From Photobacterium kagoshimensis (GTDB lineage: Bacteria > Pseudomonadota > Gammaproteobacteria > Enterobacterales > Vibrionaceae): a stretch of DNA of 64,000 nt. Location: positions 62,001 through 126,000 of the forward strand of contig NZ_JAKJSO010000008.1 of the NCBI RefSeq assembly GCF_050337045.1. The letters run 5' to 3'. The notes below the pieces were generated by a model. It made no database searches. It was not told the DNA's origin and worked only from the letters and a program-made list of their open reading frames with translations. The stretch's first letter is position 1; each line of letters starts with the position of its first letter. The position numbers and the translations under genes were made by a program. Below are positions 1 through 8,573 of this stretch, piece after piece.

Positions 1-22
1 AAGTAGCAAGGAAGCTACAAAT

Positions 23-64
23 AAAAAAGCGCTCAACAAGTAGTAAATGCTACTTGTTGAGCGC
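23..64 (-). terminator. Rho-independent terminator of the tup-mob operon
   Basis: A perfect 15-bp inverted repeat (arms 29-43 and 50-64, loop of 6) is flanked on the left by six A residues, which read as a T-run in the leftward transcript. It lies about 100 bases beyond the stop of the mobB-moeA gene, so it probably ends that leftward operon. Nothing else is visible in bases 65-163. Confidence 0.85.
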
Positions 65-163
65 AAATATATCACTTCAACTTATCATCCATTATTCTAT
101 TCAGGACTAGCAGCAAGACCTCCAGCCCTGAGAATAATGCGTATTATATCGAAAAGCGTTAAC

Positions 164-1933
164 CTAAATTCGGCCCGTTAGGGGGATGACTCTTACTTTG
201 TCACCAATTTCGGCATTTGGCTGTTCTGGCAAAATTTCAATTAAACAATTTGCTTCACTCATCGAACGTAAAATTCCTGAACCTTGTTGACCTGTTGATC
301 GTACAGTGAGTCGCCCATTGGCATCGAATTGATAAATACCACGCGTATATTCAGTGCGGCCTGGGCGCGAACGTAGCTTTTCTGTCGCAATTGCGGTGTA
401 GCAGGTTGGTTGCCAGTCGCTACCTTGCATTTTACGTAGTGCTGGCTCTACAAATTGCAAGAATGCCACCATAACTGCAACAGGGTTACCCGGTAAGCCG
501 AAAAATGGGGTGTCTTGAATTTGACCAAATGCCAGTGGTCGGCCTGGACGCATGTTGATACGCCAGAAGTTTATTTGACCTAATGCATCAAGTACTGTTT
601 TGATGTAATCTGCATCGCCTACCGAGACACCACCAGATGATAAAATCATGTCTGCTTGTGTGCTTGCTGCTGTCAGTGTTTTTTGCAGCGATGCTTCGTT
701 ATCTTCAATAATACCGAAATCAATCACCTCACAACCGACCTTTGACAGCATGGCTTGCAAGGTGAAGCGGTTAGAGTCGTAAATACAGTTTTCTTTTTGC
801 GCTTCACCGGGTTGTTGAACTTCATCACCCGTTGAGAAAATTGCCACTTTTAGCGGTTGTGTAATGGTGAGCTTGTCGAGTCCCAATGATGCAATCATGC
901 CAAGTTCAGGCGCTGTGATTGTGCTGCCAGCTGCGATTGCAACTTGACCGAATGCTAAATCTTCACCCGCTTGACGAACGTTTTGTCCTTTTTTAATACC
1001 AAATTGGGTGGTATCAAAGCGCACAAGATCGTCTGTTTGCTCGGCTTGTTCACGCATTATCACGGTGTCTGCCCCTTGAGGAACAGGAGCTCCAGTCATA
1101 ATACGAACAGCTTGACCTGCTTTAAGTGGTTTGTCATAGCTGTGACCTGCCATCACCTGACCTACGACAGTGAAAGTCTCTTGTTCGCTGTCTTCGCCAC
1201 GGATTGCGTAGCCATCCATCGCTGAATTGGTGTGCTGAGGTACATTAACGGGTGATAAAACATCTTGTGCGACAATTTGACCAAGTGCTTTTTCTAGTGA
1301 CACAGTTTCAGTACAAGTTGATGTTGTGATTTGCGCGAGAATTTTCGCGCGGCCTTCATCAACAGATAGCATACCGCTATTGGTTAAATCGCTGCAATCT
1401 AGGCTAGGTTTCTCTAACTTACCCTGAGCAAAGTCGACAACAAAATCAGTGATCTGATCTAAATTGTTGATGTCCATTTGCGGCAGATGCGTGTTTGCTG
1501 GAATGTTCGCGGCAACAGCAATAATATTGTTATCGTCTGGGTGTAACCACGGTTTACCGACTTCTTCACGGTGCAGTTCGATTTTAGGGAAATCGAGTTT
1601 TTTAAACCCTTCAACCAAGATCAAATCTAGCGCTGTTTGATCTAACTGTGCAATAAGGTGGGGTAGGTTAGCTTCTTCCTCGGGTGTTTCTGTCACCAAA
1701 GCACGGCGGTAACGTGAAGAAATCAACATTTGTGAGGCGCCGGCTTTACGTAAACGGTAGCTATCTTTGCCTTCTTGATCGATATCGAAGTTATGGTGAG
1801 CATGCTTAATAACAGCAATACGAATGCCACGCTCAACCAGTTTTGGCAGCATAGCTTCTAATAACGTTGTTTTACCTGTTCCGCTGAAAGCAGCAAAGCC
1901 CAGTAAGGGTAAAGAAGCGCTAATTTGACTCAT
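164..1933 (-). CDS. MobB-MoeA fusion, molybdopterin guanine dinucleotide adaptor / molybdopterin molybdotransferase
   Basis: Two cofactor enzymes are joined in one chain of about 589 residues. The first 170 residues are MobB-like: a P-loop (FSGTGKTT) near residue 17 and the KHAHH segment of GTP-binding adaptors that help attach GMP to molybdopterin. From about residue 190 the chain is MoeA, which inserts molybdate or tungstate into adenylylated molybdopterin. MoeA motifs seen are MDGYAIRG, GGVSVGDADY and GLPGNPVAVM. The ATG at 1933 has a GGGAA ribosome site 7 bases upstream and is preferred over an upstream TTG at 1945. The start overlaps the end of mobA by 14 bases, so the two are translationally coupled. 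It is the last gene of the tupABC-mobA-mobB/moeA operon, followed by a strong terminator. The fusion order is clear from the sequence; metal preference cannot be read from it. Confidence 0.93.
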   Translation of the reverse strand: MSQISASLPLLGFAAFSGTGKTTLLEAMLPKLVERGIRIAVIKHAHHNFDIDQEGKDSYRLRKAGASQMLISSRYRRALVTETPEEEANLPHLIAQLDQTALDLILVEGFKKLDFPKIELHREEVGKPWLHPDDNNIIAVAANIPANTHLPQMDINNLDQITDFVVDFAQGKLEKPSLDCSDLTNSGMLSVDEGRAKILAQITTSTCTETVSLEKALGQIVAQDVLSPVNVPQHTNSAMDGYAIRGEDSEQETFTVVGQVMAGHSYDKPLKAGQAVRIMTGAPVPQGADTVIMREQAEQTDDLVRFDTTQFGIKKGQNVRQAGEDLAFGQVAIAAGSTITAPELGMIASLGLDKLTITQPLKVAIFSTGDEVQQPGEAQKENCIYDSNRFTLQAMLSKVGCEVIDFGIIEDNEASLQKTLTAASTQADMILSSGGVSVGDADYIKTVLDALGQINFWRINMRPGRPLAFGQIQDTPFFGLPGNPVAVMVAFLQFVEPALRKMQGSDWQPTCYTAIATEKLRSRPGRTEYTRGIYQFDANGRLTVRSTGQQGSGILRSMSEANCLIEILPEQPNAEIGDKVRVIPLTGRI

Positions 1934-2513
1934 GTTGGTTCCCAAATTGTTGAAGTTCTTCTGGCGTATTAAGGTTTACGAACGCAGTTGGTTGATCGCT
2001 AAAGTCAACAGTAATCATATTACATTGGCGATACAGCAGTATGATTTTACGATCGCCATTGGCTAAAAAAGCTTCCAGCTTAGGGAGAATACGGCGGTGG
2101 AGTAGGGTGACGACAGGTTGAATATGTTCACCATCGTGGGCAACAGCAATGTCTGTCGAACCATCACAAGCGTTAGCCATACGCTCCACAAGATCGGACG
2201 GTAGTTGCGGGCAATCACAAGGTACAAAACCAACCCATTCACTGTCTAGGGTATGAAGTGCAGCGTGCATGCCACCTAATGGCCCTGGGTAGTCTTTGAT
2301 TTGATCGCCAAACACAGTACCAAAGGCTTGGTATTTGTCGTGATTACGGTTGGCATTAATGGTGATGTGGGGTGTTTGCGCAGAGAGAATGTCGATCACA
2401 TGCTCAATCATTGTACGGTTATTAAGAGAGACTAATCCTTTATCGTTGCCTCCCATGCGGCTGGCTTGTCCGCCAGCCAAAATTACCCAGCTTGTCTGTT
2501 CAGGCAAAGGCAT
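1920..2513 (-). CDS. mobA: Molybdenum cofactor guanylyltransferase MobA
   Basis: This enzyme transfers GMP from GTP to molybdopterin to make the guanine dinucleotide cofactor used by formate dehydrogenases of the DMSO-reductase family. Near the N-terminus is the nucleotide-binding signature ILAGGQASRMGG followed by DKGL, and further on are DYPGPLGG and VPCDCPQLP, all typical of MobA. The length of about 197 residues fits the family (E. coli MobA has 194). The ATG at 2513 gives an N-terminus closest to the family; an alternative ATG at 2531 would overlap tupC more deeply. It overlaps tupC upstream and mobB-moeA downstream, which shows one leftward operon. Its place between a tungstate transporter and MoeA suggests the operon supplies finished Mo/W cofactor. 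Confidence 0.93.
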   Translation of the reverse strand: MPLPEQTSWVILAGGQASRMGGNDKGLVSLNNRTMIEHVIDILSAQTPHITINANRNHDKYQAFGTVFGDQIKDYPGPLGGMHAALHTLDSEWVGFVPCDCPQLPSDLVERMANACDGSTDIAVAHDGEHIQPVVTLLHRRILPKLEAFLANGDRKIILLYRQCNMITVDFSDQPTAFVNLNTPEELQQFGNQHESN

Positions 2514-3204
2514 AGTTGTTTTTGTCCTCATTGACGAGTTGTAAGTCGGCTCGTTCTACTAATTTGTTGTGTGAAATTGTCCAGTGTCGTCGGCATAGTT
2601 TAGTCAGTGCATTCTGCTGGTGGCTTGTAATAACAAGGCTGGCACCACGTTCTAATAAGTCTTCAGCCAGGAGCACTTGGCGTTCAATAGATTCAGCATC
2701 AAGACTAGCACTTGATTCATCCATTAATAGCACGCTGGGTTTCAAAACCCATGCACGAGCCATGGCAACACGCTGGCGCTCTCCACCAGATAATACAGAA
2801 ATATGTTCATTAGCCAAAGTTTCAAGCCCGACTAATCGCAACGCGTTGATCACTTCATTACGTCGTGAGTGGCGATCACTGAGCTGATATTTTAAACCGT
2901 AGCATACGTTATCAAAGACACTACCATCAAACATGTAGGGAGTTTGATGCATGTAAATAACGCCACCACAGCGCTGACTTTTGAATAACCGAGAGGTCCA
3001 TGACTGATTTTGCAAGTTGACATGACCTGTGGTCGGTTTTTGCAATCCAGATAGAATTTTTAATAGCGTGGTTTTACCAACACCGTTATCACCGCTTAAA
3101 TAAATGGCTTCTTGGGGGCCAATGTTCAGCTGAGGAACATGAAAAAGCAGGCGATCTTTATAACGCATAGAAAGATCGTGTGCTTGAATCGAAATTTGAG
3201 ACAT
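2500..3204 (-). CDS. tupC: Tungstate ABC transporter ATP-binding protein TupC
   Basis: A 234-residue ABC ATPase that energises oxyanion import. It carries Walker A (GDNGVGKTT, about residue 39), the signature LSGGERQRVAMARAW and the Walker B segment VLLMDES, with an H-loop SHQQ near the C-terminus. It lacks the C-terminal molybdate-binding (TOBE) extension of ModC, which fits TupC. A GAGGAG ribosome site precedes the ATG. It lies 15 bases downstream of tupB and overlaps mobA. The tungstate assignment comes mainly from the neighbouring TupA; the ATPase alone could serve another oxyanion. Confidence 0.88.
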   Translation of the reverse strand: MSQISIQAHDLSMRYKDRLLFHVPQLNIGPQEAIYLSGDNGVGKTTLLKILSGLQKPTTGHVNLQNQSWTSRLFKSQRCGGVIYMHQTPYMFDGSVFDNVCYGLKYQLSDRHSRRNEVINALRLVGLETLANEHISVLSGGERQRVAMARAWVLKPSVLLMDESSASLDAESIERQVLLAEDLLERGASLVITSHQQNALTKLCRRHWTISHNKLVERADLQLVNEDKNNYAFA

Positions 3205-3219
3205 TACCTGCTCCTCGAC

Positions 3220-3921
3220 TTAATTTGTGCGCAGGTGGGCTTTGCCACGAGCAACAGATAAAAAGAAGTTTAGCCCGAGAGCTAACAGGAGTAACACAAT
3301 CCCTAGCGCGACACCTTGCGCAAATGCGCCTTTAGAACTTTCTAGTGCAATGGCTGTTGGAATGTTTCGGGTAGCATTCAAAATATTGCCACCGACCATC
3401 ATGGAACAACCCACTTCTGTGATTATACGGCTAAACGCAGCAATTATCGCTGCTAAAAGTGGAAATCGACTTTCCCACATTAAACTTAAAAAAGCGCGGG
3501 GGAGGCTTGCTCCTAAGGTTAGGGCAGTTTCCCATGCGCGTTTATCACTGTTTTGAAAAGCTGCGTGCATCATTGAGACTAAAATGGGGAAACAAATAAA
3601 AATTTGCCCCAAGATCATCGCTTGCTGAGTAAACAGTAATTTCCAATCACCCAAAGGACCTGCGCGTGATAGCAACATGTACAACAATAAGCCGATAACA
3701 ACGGTTGGGATAGATTGAAAAGTATTAACTAGAGACAAAATGACCCAGCGCCCTGGAAATTTCCCATACGCTAAAGCAAAACCAATAAGCAAAGATGGCA
3801 ATAGCACGATCGCTATTGCCAGCAAAGAAACTGAAAAAGAAACACCAACAATGCTCCACAGGGCAGTGTCACCACTGAGGAGCAGTTGTACAGCTTCTTG
3901 GGTTGTTAACCAAAGATTCAT
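3220..3921 (-). CDS. tupB: Tungstate ABC transporter permease TupB
   Basis: A 233-residue inner-membrane permease with about five or six hydrophobic segments and the binding-protein-dependent permease loop (WETALTLGASLPRAF, about residues 130-144) that contacts the ATPase. Length and sequence fit TupB/WtpB-type permeases, which are shorter and distinct from ModB. Its ATG overlaps the stop codon of tupA by one base (TAATG), a clear sign of coupled translation. It works with TupA (periplasm) and TupC (cytoplasm) to import tungstate. Confidence 0.88.
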   Translation of the reverse strand: MNLWLTTQEAVQLLLSGDTALWSIVGVSFSVSLLAIAIVLLPSLLIGFALAYGKFPGRWVILSLVNTFQSIPTVVIGLLLYMLLSRAGPLGDWKLLFTQQAMILGQIFICFPILVSMMHAAFQNSDKRAWETALTLGASLPRAFLSLMWESRFPLLAAIIAAFSRIITEVGCSMMVGGNILNATRNIPTAIALESSKGAFAQGVALGIVLLLLALGLNFFLSVARGKAHLRTN

Positions 3922-4733
3922 TATTGAGTGATAGCATCAGCAACGAATAGTTGCTCTCCATGACGTTGATAACCGTTGATCATTGCTTGTGCCTTTGGAT
4001 TAACAAGCCAATCGCTGAATGCTTTAGCACCTTGGTAGTTAATGTCTGGGTAACGGCTTGGGTTAACTAGAATAACTTGGTAAGGGTTGAATAGGCGTTT
4101 ATCACCTTGCACCATGATTGATAGATCCAATTTGTTTTGGTAAGCCAGCCAAGTACCACGGTCTGTCATTGTGTAAGCTTGAAGTTCAGAAGCCATATTC
4201 AATGTTGGACCCATGCCTTGACCCACAGCTTTGTAGCCACCAAAGTTTGGCTCAATTTGAGTTTGTTTCCACAAGTTTAGCTCTTTCTTGTGCGTACCGG
4301 AATCATCACCACGAGAAACGAATGTCGCTTTGTAGCTCACAATGTTCTTTAGCGCTTTCGTTACGTCTGTCATGCCTTCGATTTTTGCTGGGTCGTTATT
4401 TGGACCAACAACAACGAAATCGTTGTGCATTAATTTGCGAGGAAGTACACCGTAGCCTTCATCGACAAATTTAGCTTCTGCCTTTGGCGCATGTGTCATC
4501 ACAAGATCAACATCACCATTTTGGCCCATACGCAGCGATTTACCTGTACCCGCCGCTAATACTTCAACGGTGTAACCTGTATCTTTCTTAAATTCAGGAA
4601 GAAGATAGTCAAGCAAACCAGAGTGGTAAGTACTGGTTGTTGTTGCAAGACGGATCTTCATCTCATCGGCAGCATGAGCAGCGGCTGCAGTGGTAAGAGA
4701 AAGAATAACAAGGGTTGTTTGTAATAGTTTCAT
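3921..4733 (-). CDS. tupA: Tungstate-binding periplasmic protein TupA
   Basis: The substrate-binding protein of a tungstate ABC importer. A Sec signal peptide (about residues 1-21, ending AAAHA) is followed by LATTTSTYHSGLLDYLLPEF, the TTTST-x-GLLD ligand loop typical of TupA rather than ModA. Further TupA-like segments are SRGDDSGTHKKE and a C-terminal NPSRYPD region. The ATG at 4733 is chosen over 4757 because it begins directly at the signal peptide; the mature length fits the family. It is the first gene of the leftward operon. A sigma-54-type promoter at 4812-4828 and a palindromic operator at 4956-4974 lie upstream, which suggests activation by the adjacent response regulator. The tungstate call is strong from the loop, but molybdate binding cannot be excluded. 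Confidence 0.9.
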   Translation of the reverse strand: MKLLQTTLVILSLTTAAAAHAADEMKIRLATTTSTYHSGLLDYLLPEFKKDTGYTVEVLAAGTGKSLRMGQNGDVDLVMTHAPKAEAKFVDEGYGVLPRKLMHNDFVVVGPNNDPAKIEGMTDVTKALKNIVSYKATFVSRGDDSGTHKKELNLWKQTQIEPNFGGYKAVGQGMGPTLNMASELQAYTMTDRGTWLAYQNKLDLSIMVQGDKRLFNPYQVILVNPSRYPDINYQGAKAFSDWLVNPKAQAMINGYQRHGEQLFVADAITQ

Positions 4734-4811
4734 AGGTCTTCCTGACAAATCTGTCATTGGTTGAATGCTTAGCGCTGCTATAAAGATAGCGTCGCCCTAT
4801 GGAAGCACTAT

Positions 4812-4828
4812 AAGCAATAGCGATGCCA
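4812..4828 (-). promoter_or_regulatory. Sigma-54 (-24/-12) promoter for the tupABC-mob operon
   Basis: On the minus strand the sequence reads TTGGCATCGCTATTGCTT, with GG at 4827-4826 and GC at 4815-4814 and exactly 10 bases between. This is close to the consensus TGGCAC-N5-TTGC. Transcription would begin near 4802, giving a leader of about 70 bases before the tupA ATG. The adjacent divergent gene encodes a sigma-54 activator, which supports the call. Confidence 0.8.
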
Positions 4829-4937
4829 ACTTAACAGCTCAACGTTATATTATCGCAATAAATTTAATTAAACTAATGATTTTAAACAATATAATCATAT
4901 TTAAACTTTTAAGTGATAAATGGTTTTGTAAACTTTT

Positions 4938-4967
4938 TTGACAAAGGATAACCGAGTGAGACAAAAT
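4938..4967 (+). promoter_or_regulatory. Possible sigma-70 promoter of the response-regulator gene
   Basis: A perfect -35 hexamer TTGACA (4938-4943) is followed after 18 bases by CAAAAT (4962-4967), a 4/6 match to the -10 consensus. The -10 lies inside the palindromic operator, so binding by the regulator would block it. The -10 is weak, so the call is tentative. Confidence 0.4.
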
Positions 4968-4974
4968 GTCTCAC
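4956..4974. promoter_or_regulatory. Palindromic operator, probable response-regulator binding site
   Basis: The 19-bp sequence GTGAGACAAAATGTCTCAC is a perfect inverted repeat with 8-bp arms and a 3-bp centre. It lies about 130 bp upstream of the tupA -24/-12 promoter, a usual place for an activator of sigma-54 polymerase, and 25 bp before the regulator's own start codon. Copies of the same motif precede the formate dehydrogenase operon at 47517-47567. Confidence 0.75.
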
Positions 4975-4999
4975 CCCAAAATTACTCGAATAAGAAATT

Positions 5000-6454
5000 A
5001 TGTCAGATTTTCCGTCCACGTCACTTTGGACTGCCGTTTCAGTGCTAGTAGTCGATGATGAACCCGGCATGCGTGCCATCTTAAAAAAAGCACTTAGCAA
5101 GAAATTTGCCCAAGTTGACGTTGCGGGGAGTATCGAAGAAGCAGAAACACTTCGTAAACGCTGTCATTTTGATTTACTGATCGTCGATATTAATCTTCCT
5201 GGCCGCTCTGGTATTGAGTGGCATGAAGCGTTTGACCCTTCTACGCGCCGTAGCGATGTTATTTTTATGACAGGCTATGCCGATCTTGATACCGCGATTC
5301 AAGCCCTTCGAGCGGGCGCATCTGACTTTATTCTAAAGCCTTTTAATCTTGAACAAATGATGCAATCCGTGAGTCGGTGTATTGAGCGCCGATTAGTTGA
5401 AAGGCAAAACTTCGCACTGCAACGCGATGTCGAGCGAAGCCATCCTGTTGATATTATTGGTGATGCTCCTTCCACGCAGAAAATGAAAAATGTGATTGCG
5501 CAGGTTGCACCGTCACAAGCTGCGGTATTAGTGGAAGGTGAGTCGGGGACGGGTAAAGAATTGGTTGCTCGTGCACTTCATCAATTAAGTAAACGAACAG
5601 GGCCTTTTGTCCCGCTTAACTGTGGCGCCATTGCCCCTGATTTGCTGGAAAGCGAATTATTTGGTCATGTATCGGGAGCGTTCACAGGGGCCAAAAAAGG
5701 TCGTGAGGGTCTTTTCCGCGTAGCGAACAACGGTACCTTGTTCCTCGATGAAATTGGTGAGATGCCTCTTTCTATGCAATCTTCGTTATTACGTGCTTTA
5801 GAGCAAAAAGCCATTCGCCCAGTAGGGGCTGAGCGGGAAGTGCAAGTTGATGTTCGTATTGTTGCTGCAACAAACCGCAATTTGAAACAAGAAATTGAAG
5901 AAGGACGATTCCGTCGTGATTTGTATTATCGCTTAAATGTACTTACGGTTGAATTGCCTGCATTACGCGATCGCTTGGACGATATCCCAACACTGGCACA
6001 CCATTTCACCCAAATGTTAGCAAAAGAATTGGGGATGCAAGCCATGAATTGGACACATGAAGATATTCAAGCCATGCAGAGTTATGATTGGCCGGGTAAT
6101 ATTCGTGAACTTCGTAATATGATGGAACGTTGCATCTTATTAGGAAAGCCACCCGCAGAGTATTGGCGTGAACTTCAAGGTGATGCGATTCCGCTGCCGC
6201 GTATGGCGCAAGCGAGCGAAGCACAAGTTTCAAGCACTAGTGAAAATCGCCCATGTCGCTGTCATGATGAAAATGATGTTGAACAGTTTTGTTATCCAAC
6301 CGATTGGACCCTTAAAGACGTCGAAAAAGCTCATATTTTACAAGTGGTTGACTCTCATAGTGGCAATAAGTCAGCCGCTGCTAGGCAACTAGGGGTTGCT
6401 CGTAAAACACTAGAGCGAAAATTCAAAGATTGGGCCGATGAAGGTGTACTTTAA
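5000..6454 (+). CDS. Sigma-54-dependent response regulator (NtrC family)
   Basis: A 484-residue transcription activator. The receiver domain (about residues 14-125) has VVDDE, the phosphoacceptor Asp63 (IVDINLPG), Thr91 and Lys113. The AAA+ domain (about 153-385) has Walker A GESGTGKE (180-187), the sigma-54 contact loop GAFTGA (226-231) and Walker B LFLDEIGEM. A Fis-type helix-turn-helix closes the protein (about 437-480). Between AAA+ and HTH is an unusual segment with C419, C421, H422 and C431, which could bind metal or sense redox state. It is followed 24 bases later by its histidine kinase and is divergent from the tup operon. Target sites are inferred from the shared palindrome before tupA and the formate dehydrogenase genes. 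The signal sensed is unknown. Confidence 0.93.
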   Translation: MSDFPSTSLWTAVSVLVVDDEPGMRAILKKALSKKFAQVDVAGSIEEAETLRKRCHFDLLIVDINLPGRSGIEWHEAFDPSTRRSDVIFMTGYADLDTAIQALRAGASDFILKPFNLEQMMQSVSRCIERRLVERQNFALQRDVERSHPVDIIGDAPSTQKMKNVIAQVAPSQAAVLVEGESGTGKELVARALHQLSKRTGPFVPLNCGAIAPDLLESELFGHVSGAFTGAKKGREGLFRVANNGTLFLDEIGEMPLSMQSSLLRALEQKAIRPVGAEREVQVDVRIVAATNRNLKQEIEEGRFRRDLYYRLNVLTVELPALRDRLDDIPTLAHHFTQMLAKELGMQAMNWTHEDIQAMQSYDWPGNIRELRNMMERCILLGKPPAEYWRELQGDAIPLPRMAQASEAQVSSTSENRPCRCHDENDVEQFCYPTDWTLKDVEKAHILQVVDSHSGNKSAAARQLGVARKTLERKFKDWADEGVL

Positions 6455-6478
6455 TGAGCGACCAGTCGGAATAATCGA

Positions 6479-8533
6479 ATGAATATAAAACAGTTTATTG
6501 TCATGTGGGTACGTCGTTTTCGTACCATGGTGCGTTATCGACTATTGGTTCTAACGTCCATTCCTATCTTTATTACTTTGTTGGCGCTTATTGCCCTGAC
6601 CATGTATTGGACGGTGATGTACACCTGGCAAAATGCACTTAAAAATGTACGTGCTGATTTAGCTGTTGCGCATCATAGTATGGAGCTTCTACAGCGTGAA
6701 CAACGAATGCAGTTGGTGTCATTGGCTTCTTCTTATGATTTCCAGCATCGGCTTCGTACCAACGAAGCCAGTTTAAGTGACTGGGTGAACACTCAGTCTG
6801 CCTCCTACGGGTTAGATTTTGTTGTTCTTCATCCCGCTTCTGCGCTGGGTGAGTTCTCGAAATCGAATCGACATTTACTACTGAAAGGTGAAGAGCAAAC
6901 TTTCTTTCAAGTGCTGGATCGCTCTGCGCTTGAAAGATTAAATCGTGACTTACCGGTATATGCCCATATCCCTTTACTGAATGAAAATGGTATTGAAACT
7001 CGAGGCCTTGTTAGCCGAAGTTTGTTGCCAATATTTAATAAGCAAGGTGATCTGCAATGGATAGTGGATGGCGGGATGTTACTCAATAACAGTACGTTAT
7101 TAGTGGATCGTATGCGAGATTTGGTTTACGCATCTAATACCTTGCCTGATGGCAGTATTGGTACTGTGACCTTATTCATGGACGATCTACGTGTGAGTAC
7201 CAATGTCCCATTAGATAGTGAGAGCTTGAATGGTCGTGCTATTGGTACGCGCGTCTCTGATGAAGTGAAACTTGCAGTGTTAAAGCAAGGACAAAACTGG
7301 GTTAACCGAGCATACGTTTATGATGATTGGTATGTATCGGCTTATGAGCCGCTGCATGATCACAATAATAATGTGATTGGTATGCTTTACACAGGTTACC
7401 TCGAATGGCCGATGATAAAAGTTTACCTGACCAATATTGTCGAACTAGGTATTGGTATTGTTATCGTACTTTTCCTATCAGGCCTTATTGTATATCGAGG
7501 CTCGAAAGATCTTTTTCTACCCATCGAAAAAATTCACCAAGTAGCCAAAGCGGTGCAGTTTGGACTTGAACGCCGTATTGGTGATTTAGGGTTGAGTAAA
7601 GACCACGAATTGCAAATACTTGGTGAGCAGTTTGACTCTATGCTTGATCAGCTTACCAACCGTAATGAAGAGATCCAGCAAGCCTCTATAGAACTAGAAG
7701 ATAAGGTAGCAAAACGAACACAAAGCTTGCATGAAAAAACGGAAGAACTTGAGCAACATATTAAATTGCTTAATCAGGCGCGCAGTCGACTGGTGACGAG
7801 TGAAAAGCTAGCGGCGCTGGGTGAGCTGACCGCTGGTATTGCCCATGAAATTAATAACCCGACGGCTGTCATTTTAGGTAACGTAGAGCTATTACAATTT
7901 GAACTAGAAGGGGATGCTGAGCGTGTTAAAGAAGAGCTTGAAGCCATTCACGAGCAAATAGATCGTATACGTAATATTACGCGAAGCTTACTGCAATATA
8001 GTCGCCAAGGGGGCGTGCAAGACGAAGTAACTTGGCATCATTTGAATCCATTGGTAGAAGAAAGCTTAACTTTAGTACGAACTGGAACGAAAAAGCAGGA
8101 CCTTTTTATTGAAAAAGAGCTAAATGCGCGTTGCCGAGTTGAAGTAAATCGCCATCAATTATTGCAAGTGCTGGTAAATCTGCAGATGAATGCCGTGCAT
8201 GCGATGGATGATAAAGGTTTACTGCGTATAGCGACTGAAGATTGGCTTGATGATGATCTGCAACCTATAGGTGCGGTTGTACATATTACCGATCATGGTT
8301 GTGGTATCGCGGAAGAAAACTTAGACCGAATTTTCGACCCATTCTATACCACCCGTCGCAGTGGAACCGGGTTAGGTCTATCGGTCAGTCAAGGTATCGT
8401 TAGCCAAAGTGGTGGTGAGATAACGGTTGAATCTAAGCTGGGCGTGGGAACAACATTCTCCGTGTATCTACCGATGAAGGCCCTAAATGGTCCTGATGCG
8501 ATGGATGAAAACTTGATTGAGTCGCAGACCTAA
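6479..8533 (+). CDS. Membrane sensor histidine kinase, partner of the adjacent regulator
   Basis: A 684-residue sensor kinase. A first membrane helix (about residues 20-45) is followed by a periplasmic region of roughly 270 residues with a cache-like fold signature (an LWIVDGGMLL-like strand and a GMLYTGYLEWP end), a second membrane helix (about 318-340), a HAMP region and a coiled coil. The HisKA box centres on His456 (GIAHEINNP), and the HATPase domain has DHGCGIAEENLDRIFDPFYTT and GTGLGLS. The NtrB/DctB-like cytoplasmic core fits a sigma-54 activator partner. It lies 24 bases after the regulator gene in one operon and ends before a strong terminator. The ligand cannot be read from sequence; formate, tungstate/molybdate or a redox cue are plausible from context only. 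Confidence 0.9.
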   Translation: MNIKQFIVMWVRRFRTMVRYRLLVLTSIPIFITLLALIALTMYWTVMYTWQNALKNVRADLAVAHHSMELLQREQRMQLVSLASSYDFQHRLRTNEASLSDWVNTQSASYGLDFVVLHPASALGEFSKSNRHLLLKGEEQTFFQVLDRSALERLNRDLPVYAHIPLLNENGIETRGLVSRSLLPIFNKQGDLQWIVDGGMLLNNSTLLVDRMRDLVYASNTLPDGSIGTVTLFMDDLRVSTNVPLDSESLNGRAIGTRVSDEVKLAVLKQGQNWVNRAYVYDDWYVSAYEPLHDHNNNVIGMLYTGYLEWPMIKVYLTNIVELGIGIVIVLFLSGLIVYRGSKDLFLPIEKIHQVAKAVQFGLERRIGDLGLSKDHELQILGEQFDSMLDQLTNRNEEIQQASIELEDKVAKRTQSLHEKTEELEQHIKLLNQARSRLVTSEKLAALGELTAGIAHEINNPTAVILGNVELLQFELEGDAERVKEELEAIHEQIDRIRNITRSLLQYSRQGGVQDEVTWHHLNPLVEESLTLVRTGTKKQDLFIEKELNARCRVEVNRHQLLQVLVNLQMNAVHAMDDKGLLRIATEDWLDDDLQPIGAVVHITDHGCGIAEENLDRIFDPFYTTRRSGTGLGLSVSQGIVSQSGGEITVESKLGVGTTFSVYLPMKALNGPDAMDENLIESQT

Positions 8534-8573
8534 TAGCATATTAGCTTGATGTAGGTCGAGATACCGCACTAAA

